Positions 44,685 through 54,000 are shown, counted from the stretch's first letter. The stretch: DNA of 64,000 nucleotides from Gracilinema caldarium DSM 7334 (GCF_000219725.1 NC_015732.1:2046001-2110000), one strand, 5' to 3'. Translations and numbers: made by a program. Notes: a model not told the origin generated them from the letters alone.

Positions 44685-46163
44685 ATGCAGGAAACAGGCT
44701 TTTGCCCTCAATCAGCCCTTTTTACAGACTTTTACGAACTCACTATGGCCCAGGGATACTGGAAACGGGGCATGAACCACCGGGCTGTGTTTGACATGTT
44801 TTTCCGCCGCCAGCCCTTTAATGGCGGTTTTTCCGTTTTTGCAGGGCTAGAGACCTTTTTAGATAAACTAGCTTCATTTCGCTTTTCTGCCGAAGATCTG
44901 GAATACCTCGAGAGTCTTTCCTATTTTGATAAGGATTTTCTTGAATATCTGCGCCATTTTCGGTTTTCCGGCGATGTCTGGGCGATGGATGAGGGCACCA
45001 TTGTATTTCCCCAAGAACCCCTTATACGTATCGATGCAAACCTTATCGAAGCCCAAATTATCGAGGGCATGTTACTCAACACCATTAATTTTCAAAGCCT
45101 GATTGCAACAAAGACCGCCCGGGTTTACCTGGCTTCGGGCAAGGGAACTATCATGGAATTCGGCCTTCGCCGCGCCCAGGGCCCGGATGGAGCCATGTCT
45201 GCTTCCCGGGCGGCCTATATCGGCGGGGCAAGCGGCACATCCAATGTCCTTGCAGGAAAGACCTTTGGTATCCCCGTTATGGGAACCATGGCCCATTCCT
45301 GGATCATGTCCTTTCCTTCTGAAGAAGAAGCCTTTGAAGCCTATGCAGACACCTATCCAGATAGAACCGTCTTTTTAATTGATACCTATGACACCCTGGA
45401 CAGCGGTATTAAAAATGCCATAAAAGTTGGGAAAAAACTGGCTGCCCAGGGGAAAAAATTCGGCGTTCGCCTCGATTCAGGAGATATTCACTATCTATCG
45501 GTAGAGGTCCGTAAAGCCCTCGATGCGGCGGGTCTGAAACAGGCAACCATTGCGGTTTCCAACGATCTGGATGAATCAATTATTCAGACCCTGACCGCTG
45601 CCAAGGCCCCCATAGACAGCTGGGGTGTGGGTACCAATATGGTTACCGGTGGCACTGAAGCGGCTTTTACCGGAGTGTATAAACTGGCAGCCCGGGAAAT
45701 TGTCGGTGGAGAACTTCAGCCTACCATTAAATTTTCGGACAATCCTGAAAAAACAACCAATCCTGGGGTTAAACAAGTATGGCGATTATACAGCTCTGAT
45801 GGAATGGCCGATGCAGATGTGATGACTTTAGATCAGAAACTTGTCCACGATCCTGGGGCTACAACCGATATTATTAGAAAAGGCATAGAACAGGCCTTCT
45901 GGCATCCTGCGGCAGACTACCGTCATTTCCATTACACACCCCAAGGCGATATAGAGCAGTTATTAAAACCTCGTATGAAAAAGGGAAACCTAGTAACAGA
46001 CCATCCAACCCTTAAATCGATTCAACAACGGGTACGCCTTGGATTGGACCACTTTGATGGTAGTTATAAGCGGATTCTCAATCCTCACATTTATAAAGTT
46101 TCCATTTCGGAACAATTACGGAATTTAAAATTACATCTTATTCAGGAATATCTGGGAGAATAA
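44685..46163 (+). CDS. pncB: Nicotinate phosphoribosyltransferase
   Basis: This enzyme converts nicotinate and PRPP to nicotinate mononucleotide with ATP, completing salvage begun by PncA. Seen in 492 residues: ALFTDFYELTMAQGYW at the N-terminus, EFGLRRAQGPDGAMSASRAA mid-protein, the GTMAHSW motif with the phosphorylated His, GVRLDSGD and WGVGTNMVTG for ribose-phosphate binding. The long C-terminal part fits the bacterial type 2 form. I chose the ATG at 44685, eight bases after AAGGAG, over a GTG at 44676 that overlaps that ribosome site. Confidence 0.95.
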   Translation: MQETGFCPQSALFTDFYELTMAQGYWKRGMNHRAVFDMFFRRQPFNGGFSVFAGLETFLDKLASFRFSAEDLEYLESLSYFDKDFLEYLRHFRFSGDVWAMDEGTIVFPQEPLIRIDANLIEAQIIEGMLLNTINFQSLIATKTARVYLASGKGTIMEFGLRRAQGPDGAMSASRAAYIGGASGTSNVLAGKTFGIPVMGTMAHSWIMSFPSEEEAFEAYADTYPDRTVFLIDTYDTLDSGIKNAIKVGKKLAAQGKKFGVRLDSGDIHYLSVEVRKALDAAGLKQATIAVSNDLDESIIQTLTAAKAPIDSWGVGTNMVTGGTEAAFTGVYKLAAREIVGGELQPTIKFSDNPEKTTNPGVKQVWRLYSSDGMADADVMTLDQKLVHDPGATTDIIRKGIEQAFWHPAADYRHFHYTPQGDIEQLLKPRMKKGNLVTDHPTLKSIQQRVRLGLDHFDGSYKRILNPHIYKVSISEQLRNLKLHLIQEYLGE

Positions 46164-47023
46164 TGATGAAACAGCAAACTAGCTATGTTACTGAGGCCTT
46201 CCTTGAAGGAAGAACCCTCGTATATGGCCACCGGGGAAGCCGGGCCTATGCACCGATGAATACGATACCAGCCTTTGAGCTGGCGATTCAACAGGGAGCC
46301 CAGGGTATAGAACTGGATGTACAACTCTCTGCTGACCGGGAACTGGTCATCATTCATGATTTTACCGTCGATGGTACAACCGATGGGACAGGGGCCGTCA
46401 AGGACCTGCTCTTTGCGGAACTGCGGGAACTGAATGCGGCCGCCCAATTTTCCCCGATGGCGGAACCTTTGAATGGTCATATCCCCCACTACCCCTTCAC
46501 CATGATTCCCACACTGGAAGAAGTATTTTCTCTCGTTAAGGAAGGGGCGCCCCTGGATTTTATTATCAATATCGAAATAAAAGCGCCCTATTGCAGGGAA
46601 AATGGTAGGGATGAAGCAGAAAACGATAATGGAATTGAAGCCCTTGTAGCCAATTGTATCGATCGCTATGAAATGGACCGTAATGTCATTATATCTTCTT
46701 TTAATCCCCCGACATTGCAGCGGTTCAAGGCTATAAAACCGGCCATACCCGTAGGCTTCCTGGTAGAAGAAGCAAGCCCGGCTTACACAACAGGACTCAT
46801 AGCTCAATTGCTTCCGGAATCTTCTGGAACTAGAGGCCATGAAGCCTGGCATCCACGATTTTCCATGGTGACGACCGAAGCTATTGCACAAGAACGGCAG
46901 GAGGGACGGATGACCCAGGTTTGGACCGTGAACGATGCAACAGTAGCCCACCAGTTGAGAGACTGGGGAGCCATCGGCTTTATCACCGATATGCCGGATC
47001 GGATACTCGCAGCTCTGAATTAA
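46163..47023 (+). CDS. glpQ: Glycerophosphodiester phosphodiesterase
   Basis: This 286-residue enzyme releases glycerol 3-phosphate from glycerophosphodiesters. It has no signal peptide, so it is probably cytoplasmic (UgpQ-like). Seen: catalytic His23 in GHRGSRAYAP, metal ligands Glu50 and Asp52 in GIELDVQ, catalytic His65 in VIIHDFTVDG, and another Glu in INIEIKAP. The family's PENT motif reads PMNT, with Met in place of Glu. The start overlaps the pncB stop (TAATG), joining it to the salvage operon, yet its function pairs with the ugp transporter 172 bp downstream. Confidence 0.92.
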   Translation: MMKQQTSYVTEAFLEGRTLVYGHRGSRAYAPMNTIPAFELAIQQGAQGIELDVQLSADRELVIIHDFTVDGTTDGTGAVKDLLFAELRELNAAAQFSPMAEPLNGHIPHYPFTMIPTLEEVFSLVKEGAPLDFIINIEIKAPYCRENGRDEAENDNGIEALVANCIDRYEMDRNVIISSFNPPTLQRFKAIKPAIPVGFLVEEASPAYTTGLIAQLLPESSGTRGHEAWHPRFSMVTTEAIAQERQEGRMTQVWTVNDATVAHQLRDWGAIGFITDMPDRILAALN

Positions 47024-47195
47024 CAGGATACTGACCGAGCTTTAACCACTTCTTTATAAAGAAACATCAGAATGAGATAACCAAGAAAAAATGATTTTCC
47101 TTGCGAATTTTCCTAATCGGGCGTAAGCTTAATTTTGCAGATACCAGAGGGAGCTAGGGCTCTTAAAAAGATCCGTTACAATAAAGGAGTGGTGT

Positions 47196-48497
47196 ATGAA
47201 AAAGATGTACCTTGTTGCGGTACTCGCAGGGCTGGCAAGCACCCTGTTTGCCCAGACAACGATCGAGTTCTGGCATGCTATGGGTGGAAAAAACGGGGAA
47301 ATCACCGCCCAGATCTGTGACATGTTCAATAAAAGCCAGAGCGAATATGTAGTGACTCCCGTTTATAAGGGTAGCTACGCAGATACCATGAATGCGGGTA
47401 TTGCCGCGTTCCGGTCCGGGACTCCGCCAGCCATTTTACAGGTCTATGAAGTCGGAACCGCCACAATGATGAGCGCCAAAGGGGCTATAAAACCGGTCTA
47501 TCAGCTCATGAAAGAACAAAAAGAGCCCTTTGATCCAAAGGCATATATACCGACCATAACAAGCTACTATTCAACCTCTAAGGGTGAAATGCTTTCCATG
47601 CCCTTTAACTCCTCCACCGCGGTTATGTATTACAACAAGGATGCCTTCCGGAAAGCCGGGCTCGATCCTGACAAACCACCAAAGACCTGGCCTGAATTCT
47701 TTGATGTAGCCCGAAAGCTGAAAGCCGCTGGGTATGAAGCTGGGTTCAGTACAAACTGGGTAGGCTGGGTACATGTTGAAAATTTCTCTGCATGGCATAA
47801 TGTGCCCATGGGAACCAAATCGAATGGGTTTGACGGATTGGATACTCAATTGGTATTCAATAGCCCGCTTCATGTAAAGCATTTCGAAAATTTAGTTCAA
47901 ATGGCCAAAGAAGGGGTATTTAAATATGGCGGACGTGAAAACAAAGCAAACTCCCTGTTCACGTCCGGCACGGTTCCCCTCCATTTTGAATCCATCGGCG
48001 GCTATGGATCGATGAAGGCAACTTGCAAGTTTGACTTTGGTGTGGCCATGCTGCCCTACTACCCCGATGTAAAAGGAGCTCCCCAGAACTCTATTATCGG
48101 CGGTGCCAGCCTCTGGGTCATGACCCAGAAGGACCAGAAGGTGTACAAGGCCGTAGCCAAGTTCTTCAGTTTCCTTTCCAAACCTGAAACCCAGGCTTTC
48201 TGGCATCAGCAGACTGGATACCTGCCCATTACCACTGCGGCTTATGAACTTACGAAGAAGCAGGGCTATTATAATGACAATCCCGGTCCGGAAGTAGCCA
48301 TTAAACAGCTTTTGAATAAAGCCCCAACTCAAAACACCATGGGGCTTCGCTTCGGTTTTATGCCACAAATTAGAACTATTGTGGATGAACAGTTTGAAGC
48401 CATGCTGGATGGTAAAGTGTCCGCAAAGGATGGACTGGATACAATGGTTAAGCTGGGCAATGAGAAACTTCGTGAATTTGAACGGATGAATAAATAA
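47196..48497 (+). CDS. ugpB: Glycerol-3-phosphate/glycerophosphodiester-binding protein
   Basis: This is the periplasmic binding protein of the Ugp ABC importer, 433 residues with a signal peptide ending in TLFAQ. It matches UgpB throughout, especially TIEFWHAMGG at the mature N-terminus, PFNSSTAVMYYNKDAF, and WVGWVHVENFSAWHNVP then NGFDGLD around the ligand pocket. AAAGGAG precedes the ATG. It follows glpQ after 172 bp, where I see a 14-bp palindrome (47050-47063) but no clear promoter. A hairpin follows the gene. Confidence 0.93.
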   Translation: MKKMYLVAVLAGLASTLFAQTTIEFWHAMGGKNGEITAQICDMFNKSQSEYVVTPVYKGSYADTMNAGIAAFRSGTPPAILQVYEVGTATMMSAKGAIKPVYQLMKEQKEPFDPKAYIPTITSYYSTSKGEMLSMPFNSSTAVMYYNKDAFRKAGLDPDKPPKTWPEFFDVARKLKAAGYEAGFSTNWVGWVHVENFSAWHNVPMGTKSNGFDGLDTQLVFNSPLHVKHFENLVQMAKEGVFKYGGRENKANSLFTSGTVPLHFESIGGYGSMKATCKFDFGVAMLPYYPDVKGAPQNSIIGGASLWVMTQKDQKVYKAVAKFFSFLSKPETQAFWHQQTGYLPITTAAYELTKKQGYYNDNPGPEVAIKQLLNKAPTQNTMGLRFGFMPQIRTIVDEQFEAMLDGKVSAKDGLDTMVKLGNEKLREFERMNK

Positions 48498-48521
48498 AAC
48501 TTACGAGACTTTACAGAAGAG

Positions 48522-48548
48522 AGGCTGCAGGCAAAAGGCTTGCAGCCT
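48522..48548 (+). terminator. Intercistronic hairpin between ugpB and ugpA
   Basis: AGGCTGCA (48522-48529) pairs with TGCAGCCT (48541-48548), then TTT. Like the hairpin after mglB it may raise binding-protein output over the permeases. Confidence 0.6.
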
Positions 48549-48571
48549 TTCGGTGTTATTAAGGATTTACC

Positions 48572-49453
48572 ATGACCAAGCAATATGCCTTTCACAATAA
48601 GACCCTTCCCTATGTTCTTGTGTTCCCCCAAATGATCATTGTGGTCATCTTTTTTTTCTGGCCAGCCTTTATGGCCCTGTATCAGTCACTTTTTATACAG
48701 GATGCGTTCGGAATTTCTTTAGTTTTTGTGGGCCTCGAAAATTACATCAAGCTATTTCAGAATCCCCAGTACTTGGATTCTCTGGTACTCTCCTTTAAGT
48801 TTGCCATACTGGTTGCCTTTTCTGCCCTTTCCATTTCTCTATTCCTGGCAGTACAAGCAAATAAACATATTTGGGGAAAAACCTTTTATACCACCATGCT
48901 GGTGTGGCCCTATGCGGTATCCACCATGGTAGCCGGTGTTTTATGGATGTTCCTTTTTAACCCTACGGTCGGTATCGTATCGTATCAGTTAAAAAAAATG
49001 GGGATCGATTGGAACTATCTGGTGAAAAGCGGCCAGGCCCTCTTTCTGGTAACCCTGGCTTCGACCTGGAAGCAGATCTCTTATAATTTTGTCTTTTTTC
49101 TTGCAGGACTGCAAAATGTTCCCCTCTCCCTTATAGAAGCAGCCGCCATAGACGGGGGCGGCCCCTTTACCCGTTTTTGGCGGGTCATCTTTCCCCTTCT
49201 TTCACCAACCACCTTTTATTTATTAGTGATGAATTTGGTCTATGCCTTCTTTGAAACCTTCCCGATTATTCACCAGGTAACCTCCGGGGGGCCAAACCAG
49301 GCTACAAACATACTGGTCTATAAGGTATATAAGGATGGGGTCATCAATCTGGATCTGGGAAGCTCCGCCGCCCAATCGGTAATTTTAATGCTCATCGTCA
49401 TAATTCTGAGTGCCCTCCAGTTCCGCTTTGTGGAACGGAAAGTGGAATACTAG
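48572..49453 (+). CDS. ugpA: Glycerol-3-phosphate ABC importer permease (UgpA type)
   Basis: This is an inner-membrane permease of the MalF/UgpA class, 293 residues, about six membrane segments. The ATPase-contact EAA loop reads EAAAIDGGGPFTRFWRVIFP. The start follows AAGGA. It is ten bp upstream of its partner permease. No UgpC ATPase is encoded in this operon, so a shared ATPase elsewhere in the genome must energise it. Confidence 0.92.
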   Translation: MTKQYAFHNKTLPYVLVFPQMIIVVIFFFWPAFMALYQSLFIQDAFGISLVFVGLENYIKLFQNPQYLDSLVLSFKFAILVAFSALSISLFLAVQANKHIWGKTFYTTMLVWPYAVSTMVAGVLWMFLFNPTVGIVSYQLKKMGIDWNYLVKSGQALFLVTLASTWKQISYNFVFFLAGLQNVPLSLIEAAAIDGGGPFTRFWRVIFPLLSPTTFYLLVMNLVYAFFETFPIIHQVTSGGPNQATNILVYKVYKDGVINLDLGSSAAQSVILMLIVIILSALQFRFVERKVEY

Positions 49454-49462
49454 GAGACCATC

Positions 49463-50308
49463 ATGGTAGATAGATCCCTATTTCGCCGAGCCTTTCCCCA
49501 CCTTATATTAATCCTCGCCATTTTTATCATTGTATTTCCCATCTGGATCGTCTTTGCCGGATCGACCCAGCGTCTTGCAGATATTCTGGATGCCCCCATG
49601 TCTGTGTTACCCGGGGACCAGTTTGCCGTAAATTACGGAAGAGCTTTTTTTGAAGGCGCTAAAAACCTGGGGGCGAACGCGGCCACAATGGTAAAAAACT
49701 CTACAATCATGGCCCTGGGTATTTCGTTAGGTAAAATTATTATTTCCCTCATGGCAGCCTTTGCTATTGTTTATTTTGATTTTGCCCTGAAGGATTTTAT
49801 TTTCTGGACTATTTTTATCACCCTTATGCTCCCCGTAGAAGTCCGAATTATGCCAACCTATAAGGTCATTTCGGATTTGGGAATGCTGAACAGTTACTGG
49901 GGGCTCATTCTACCCATGACCGTGTCGGCCACGGCGGTGTTCCTTTTCCGGCAGTTCTTTAAATCAGTTCCCCGGGAAATTGCCGAAGCGGCAGCTATAG
50001 ACGGGGCTTCTGCAATGAACTTTTTCAGACACATTCTTGTTCCCATAACAAGAACGCCGATTGCTTCCATGTTTGTCATTCAGTTCATTTATGGATGGAA
50101 CCAATATCTGTGGCCCCTGCTTATCACAACAAAAGAAAAGTACTATACCCTGCTTATAGGTATTAACCGTATGCTGGCGGTCGGAGATGCCCAGGCAGAA
50201 TGGCAGATTATTTTGGCTACCACCATGCTGGCCTTGATACCGCCGGTTATTGTGGTGGTGGCGATGCAAAAACAATTTGTCAGCGGCATGACCGAAACCG
50301 AAAAATAG
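49463..50308 (+). CDS. ugpE: Glycerol-3-phosphate ABC importer permease (UgpE type)
   Basis: This is the second permease of the Ugp importer (MalG class), 281 residues with about six membrane segments and an EAA loop EIAEAAAIDGASAMNFFRHI. The C-terminus (VVVAMQKQFVSGMTE) is typical of UgpE. AGGAG precedes the ATG. The thpR gene follows at 19 bp and is probably cotranscribed. Confidence 0.92.
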   Translation: MVDRSLFRRAFPHLILILAIFIIVFPIWIVFAGSTQRLADILDAPMSVLPGDQFAVNYGRAFFEGAKNLGANAATMVKNSTIMALGISLGKIIISLMAAFAIVYFDFALKDFIFWTIFITLMLPVEVRIMPTYKVISDLGMLNSYWGLILPMTVSATAVFLFRQFFKSVPREIAEAAAIDGASAMNFFRHILVPITRTPIASMFVIQFIYGWNQYLWPLLITTKEKYYTLLIGINRMLAVGDAQAEWQIILATTMLALIPPVIVVVAMQKQFVSGMTETEK

Positions 50309-50326
50309 GATGTATTGAATAGGCCT

Positions 50327-50923
50327 ATGGACCTTCGATTATTTATTGCCCTGGAATTACCCGAATCATTTTTACAAGAACTGGAACAGGACCTGGCGGG
50401 CCTAAAAAAGGCCCACCAGGAGTTTCGCTGGACCAGCAGAGAAAACCAGCACCTTACCCTGGCTTTTTTAGGCACCGTGCCTGAAGCGGGGGTTCCCGAT
50501 ATACTTTCTGCCTTGGAAAAAACAATAGAACTCTGGCAAAAGGGCCAGTCCTATAGTTCAGGCATCCCGGTCAGTGCCCAGGGTATTTATACCTTCCCGC
50601 CCCGTAAGCCCGCATCGGTATTGGCTGTAGGCCTCGGTGACGGAAAGGATGGGGTGACCAGTCTCGCCGCGGCACTGGAACAGGAACTCTTAGCAATAAA
50701 AGAACAAGCCCACATCACTGAGTATGAACCATCCCGCCGGCCCTTTACTCCCCATATTACCGTAGCTCGCGCAGGCCGCAGTCCCATCCATCTTGAACCT
50801 GCGGAGCGCCAAATTCCCCTGCAGGCCCGAGGGGAAATATCCTATGTAACTCTTTTTTCATCCGTATTACAGCGGGGCGGACCTGTCTATACGGTGCAGG
50901 GACGGTTCAGCCTCCTTACATGA
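50327..50923 (+). CDS. thpR: RNA 2',3'-cyclic phosphodiesterase (LigT/ThpR)
   Basis: This is a 2H phosphoesterase of 198 residues that opens 2',3'-cyclic phosphates of RNA and can join certain tRNA halves in vitro. The two signature HxTx motifs are HLTLAFLG (near residue 42) and HITVARAG (near residue 144). RLFIALELPESF at the N-terminus is typical. I chose the ATG at 50327; an in-frame TTG at 50315 is the alternative. The physiological role is uncertain, and its place after ugpE gives no hint. Confidence 0.9.
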   Translation: MDLRLFIALELPESFLQELEQDLAGLKKAHQEFRWTSRENQHLTLAFLGTVPEAGVPDILSALEKTIELWQKGQSYSSGIPVSAQGIYTFPPRKPASVLAVGLGDGKDGVTSLAAALEQELLAIKEQAHITEYEPSRRPFTPHITVARAGRSPIHLEPAERQIPLQARGEISYVTLFSSVLQRGGPVYTVQGRFSLLT

Positions 50924-51004
50924 GGGGCCCGATTTTTCACCCTTGCCTTGCCAGAGCACCCTATTTACTGCATAATGCCCAGCATCAATACTAAGGAGTA
51001 TGAG

Positions 51005-51829
51005 ATGAAACGGATTATTTCTGTATCCCTCACCGTTCTGGCAATTGTTGCCCTGAGCCTGACTAGCTGCAGCAAGGCTACAAAGAACGATGGTTCCGGC
51101 AAGGACACATCGCTTCAGACTATCAAGTCTAGGGGCAAACTGGTCCTCGGGCTGGACGACGCCTTCCCGCCCATGGGATACCGCAATGAAAATAATGAAA
51201 TTGTCGGCTATGATATCGACCTGGCAAAAGAAGTGGCAAAACGGCTCGGTGTAGAGCTGGTGCTTCAGCCCATCGACTGGAATGCCAAGGAGCAGGAGCT
51301 TAACACCGGAAAAATTGATTGTATCTGGAACGGCTTTACCATCACCGAAGAACGGGCTAAAAACATGGCCTTTACCAAGCCCTACCTTAAAAATGCCCAG
51401 GTTTTAGTGGTTAAAAAGTCTGCACCCTACCAGACCCTGGCAGACCTGAAGGGCAAAACCATCGGACTGCAAGCCGGTTCCTCTGCGGCAGAAGCCTTGA
51501 ATAGCGCCGCCGATTTTAAAGCAAGCCTAAAAAATGTGGTTGAGTTTAAGGATAATCTGACTGCCCTCATGGACCTGGAGATCGGCGGAGTAGACGCGGT
51601 CATTATGGACCTGATTGTAGCCAACGATAACATTAAACGGGCCGGCAAGGATTATCGGGTTCTCGCTGAATCCCTGTCTGCGGAGGACTATGGGGTTGGT
51701 TTCCGCAAAAACGACCTGGCGTTGCGGGATGCAGTGCAGACAAGCCTGGAAGCCATGGCTCAGGATGGGACCCTCGCCAACATCACCACCCAGTGGTTCG
51801 GCTCCGATATTTCTGTAGTCGGTAAATAA
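51005..51829 (+). CDS. Polar amino-acid ABC transporter binding lipoprotein
   Basis: This is a solute-binding protein family 3 member, 274 residues. The signal peptide ends in SLTSCS, a lipobox, so it is a lipoprotein. Mature sequence shows GKLVLGLDDAFPPMGYRNE, IVGYDIDLAKEVAKRLG, WNGFTITEERAK and GVGFRKNDLALRDAV, typical of glutamine, arginine or cystine binders; the amino acid cannot be fixed. The ATG at 51005 follows AAGGAG; a longer frame from 50948 lacks a ribosome site. A hairpin separates it from its permease gene. Confidence 0.92.
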   Translation: MKRIISVSLTVLAIVALSLTSCSKATKNDGSGKDTSLQTIKSRGKLVLGLDDAFPPMGYRNENNEIVGYDIDLAKEVAKRLGVELVLQPIDWNAKEQELNTGKIDCIWNGFTITEERAKNMAFTKPYLKNAQVLVVKKSAPYQTLADLKGKTIGLQAGSSAAEALNSAADFKASLKNVVEFKDNLTALMDLEIGGVDAVIMDLIVANDNIKRAGKDYRVLAESLSAEDYGVGFRKNDLALRDAVQTSLEAMAQDGTLANITTQWFGSDISVVGK

Positions 51830-51845
51830 CACGAAACGCATATCC

Positions 51846-51886
51846 AAGGCTGTTTGGACAACGAGATTAAGGGGTCAAACAGCCTT
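51846..51886 (+). terminator. Hairpin between amino-acid binding protein and permease genes
   Basis: Perfect 11-bp arms AAGGCTGTTTG (51846-51856) and 51876-51886, followed by a T-rich stretch. It is the third hairpin in this window that follows an ABC binding-protein gene. Confidence 0.65.
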
Positions 51887-51912
51887 ATTTATTTTGATGA
51901 GGTGGCAGGCGG

Positions 51913-52554
51913 ATGCGGCAAATTCTTGGTCAGATGCTTTCGGGAACCATGGTTTCCCTTTCGGTATTTTTTCTTACCCTACTCTTTTCAATCCCCCTGG
52001 CTCTGCCGGTTGCCCTCGCCCGCCGCTCTAAATCGAAACTACTCCGCGCACCGGTCAGCCTCTATGTCCTAGTGATGCGGGGAACCCCGCTGATACTCCA
52101 GCTTATCTTTGTCTATTTTGCGCCCTATTATCTTTTTGGCATTTCCTATGACCGCTTTACCGCGGTCATTATCGCCTTTGCAGTAAACTATGCCGCCTAT
52201 TTTGCAGAAATTTACCGCGGTGGCATCGATGCAATCCCTAAAGGCCAGTGGGAAGCCGCCAAGGTATTGGGACTCACCAGAACACAAACACTTTTTAAAA
52301 TCATTCTGCCCCAGGTAGTCCGGCGAATTCTTCCCGCCATGGGAAATGAGGTCATCACCTTGGTAAAAGACACAGCTTTAGCCCAGACGATAGGGGTGGC
52401 AGAATTATTCCGGGTCGCCCAGAATGCATCGGCCCGCCAGTTTTCTACACTACCCATTTTCATTGCGGGAGTGTTCTATTTTGTGATGAACTGGATTGTA
52501 ACCGTTGCTTTCGAGGCCGCAGAAAAAAGGCTTGGCTATTATAAAATACAATAA
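51913..52554 (+). CDS. Polar amino-acid ABC transporter permease
   Basis: This is an inner-membrane permease of the HisM/GlnP class, 213 residues with five predicted membrane segments. The family block RGTPLILQLIFVYF and the EAA loop GGIDAIPKGQWEAAKVLGL are present, followed by ILPQVVRRILPAMGNE. It forms a homodimer in related systems. The expected ATPase gene does not follow; the next gene is on the other strand, so the ATPase must be encoded elsewhere. Confidence 0.93.
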   Translation: MRQILGQMLSGTMVSLSVFFLTLLFSIPLALPVALARRSKSKLLRAPVSLYVLVMRGTPLILQLIFVYFAPYYLFGISYDRFTAVIIAFAVNYAAYFAEIYRGGIDAIPKGQWEAAKVLGLTRTQTLFKIILPQVVRRILPAMGNEVITLVKDTALAQTIGVAELFRVAQNASARQFSTLPIFIAGVFYFVMNWIVTVAFEAAEKRLGYYKIQ

Positions 52555-52591
52555 GGGCTGTTAAGTAAGGGACCAGCATCCCTTGCTTACT

Positions 52592-53314
52592 CTATGCCAG
52601 ATAATCTTCCTTTATATTAGAAAGACTTTTCAGCATGAGCCGTTTGGCATCCACCGAACCTGCAGTGAGTACATCTAAACGGCGTTGATATTCCTTCCGT
52701 TCTCCATCATCACCATAACCGCAGCTGCAGGTAATCTGGAGCCATCCCATTTCCCGGGCAAAACCTCGGATGGTTTCTTCGCTTACCAGCACCAGGGGCC
52801 GGATAATTTCTACGGGGTATTTATCATACTTTAGCCGGGGCGGCATGGTAGCCAGTTCGCCCTTTTTTGTCATATTCATGAGCAGGGTCGCCAGGACATC
52901 ATCCAGATGATGTCCCAGAGCTATTTTGTTAAATCCATGGGCCATAGCATACCGTAAAAGTTCAGTCCGCCGTTGGGTGGAACACCAATAACAGCTCATC
53001 CGCTGGCCGGGTTTAAGGCGCTCCACAATTGGCACCTCCATGGTATAAAGCGGTATGCCCCATTCCTCGTACAGTGCGGCCAAGCGCTGGGCCGCCGCCC
53101 CTGGCATACCACCCCCCGGCACGTCACTGGCAATTCGCAATGCTTCTATTTCAAAGGCCGGGGCGTTCCACTTTTTGCGGCGGCCCAGCGCCCAGGCTAA
53201 GGTGGTAGAATCCTTGCCACCGGAAGCACCGAGTAAAATCCTGTCCCCCGCTTCCAACAGGCGGTAATCGAGGACAGCCTTGGCTATCAGTTTTTCGATA
53301 TGAGTCAGGGCCAT
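52592..53314 (-). CDS. ttcA: TtcA-family tRNA 2-thiocytidine synthetase
   Basis: This is an ATP pyrophosphatase of 240 residues that thiolates cytidine-32 of tRNA using a 4Fe-4S cluster. Seen: PP-loop SGGKDST (31-37), the cluster cysteines CYWC (108, 111) followed by STQRR, ALGHHLDDV, MPPRLKYDKYPVEIIRPL, and a further Cys in CSCGYGDD. The order and spacing match TtcA rather than TilS. The start overlaps the end of the TetR-type gene by ten bases, so the two form an operon. Confidence 0.9.
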   Translation of the reverse strand: MALTHIEKLIAKAVLDYRLLEAGDRILLGASGGKDSTTLAWALGRRKKWNAPAFEIEALRIASDVPGGGMPGAAAQRLAALYEEWGIPLYTMEVPIVERLKPGQRMSCYWCSTQRRTELLRYAMAHGFNKIALGHHLDDVLATLLMNMTKKGELATMPPRLKYDKYPVEIIRPLVLVSEETIRGFAREMGWLQITCSCGYGDDGERKEYQRRLDVLTAGSVDAKRLMLKSLSNIKEDYLA

Positions 53315-54000
53315 AAGAGAAAGCGGACCTCCTGGGCAACTTCCCGATGCAGGGCTTCCAGACTTTCTGGAGCACCATAACGAATATAAAAATGCATCTT
53401 TGAATGGAAGATATATACCATAATGTCCGCAATAAGTCGACGCTTTTCCTGAGTAAATCTCTCAAGTTTTTCTAATTCTGTAAGAAGCAACGCATAAGCG
53501 GGATGAAAAAAGTGATGCCCGTCTCGTTTAATAAAGTAACGAAAATCTATTTCTGTTGAAAGAAATGGCTCATATCGGTTAGGGTTCCTACCATTATATT
53601 CAATCATTAAGAAAGCCAAAGCTAATATTCGGTCTTCTATTGATTTATGTTTAGTTATTCTTTTTTCGAAAGGAATTACTAAATCTGCAGGAAAAGGGCT
53701 GTAAGCATGACCTGGTTCATAGGGTAACCAAAAACGAAAATTCGGGAATTGCCCAGCAAGAACAGCATTAAGATTGTCTGCGACCCATTGAGCGCATTCT
53801 TTTGCAAGCTCTTCCACCGCTTCACAAATAAGAGCATTCTGGTTTTCAAAATAGTTATAAATACTTGCATAGGAATAAGCAGCCCGCTCCCCTACTTTCT
53901 TGCTAGTTACTGCCGAAACACCTTCGGTAACAATAATGTCCTTTGCCGCATCCAGAAAATATCGCCGGATCCGTTCTTTATGAATATCCTTATAACCCAT
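53305..54000 (-). CDS. TetR-family regulator
   Basis: This is a 231-residue transcription regulator. The N-terminal helix-turn-helix spans IRRYFLDAAKDIIVTEG, AVTSKKVGERAAYSYASIY and NYFENQNALICEAV, a standard TetR DNA-binding domain; the C-terminal ligand domain is family-specific and not recognisable. I chose the ATG at 54000 because it sits six bases after a TATACT box and starts the helix-turn-helix domain at the usual distance; an upstream in-frame ATG at 54060 lies within the operator. It probably represses the divergent operon through the palindrome at 54052-54080. Confidence 0.9.
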   Translation of the reverse strand: MGYKDIHKERIRRYFLDAAKDIIVTEGVSAVTSKKVGERAAYSYASIYNYFENQNALICEAVEELAKECAQWVADNLNAVLAGQFPNFRFWLPYEPGHAYSPFPADLVIPFEKRITKHKSIEDRILALAFLMIEYNGRNPNRYEPFLSTEIDFRYFIKRDGHHFFHPAYALLLTELEKLERFTQEKRRLIADIMVYIFHSKMHFYIRYGAPESLEALHREVAQEVRFLLWP

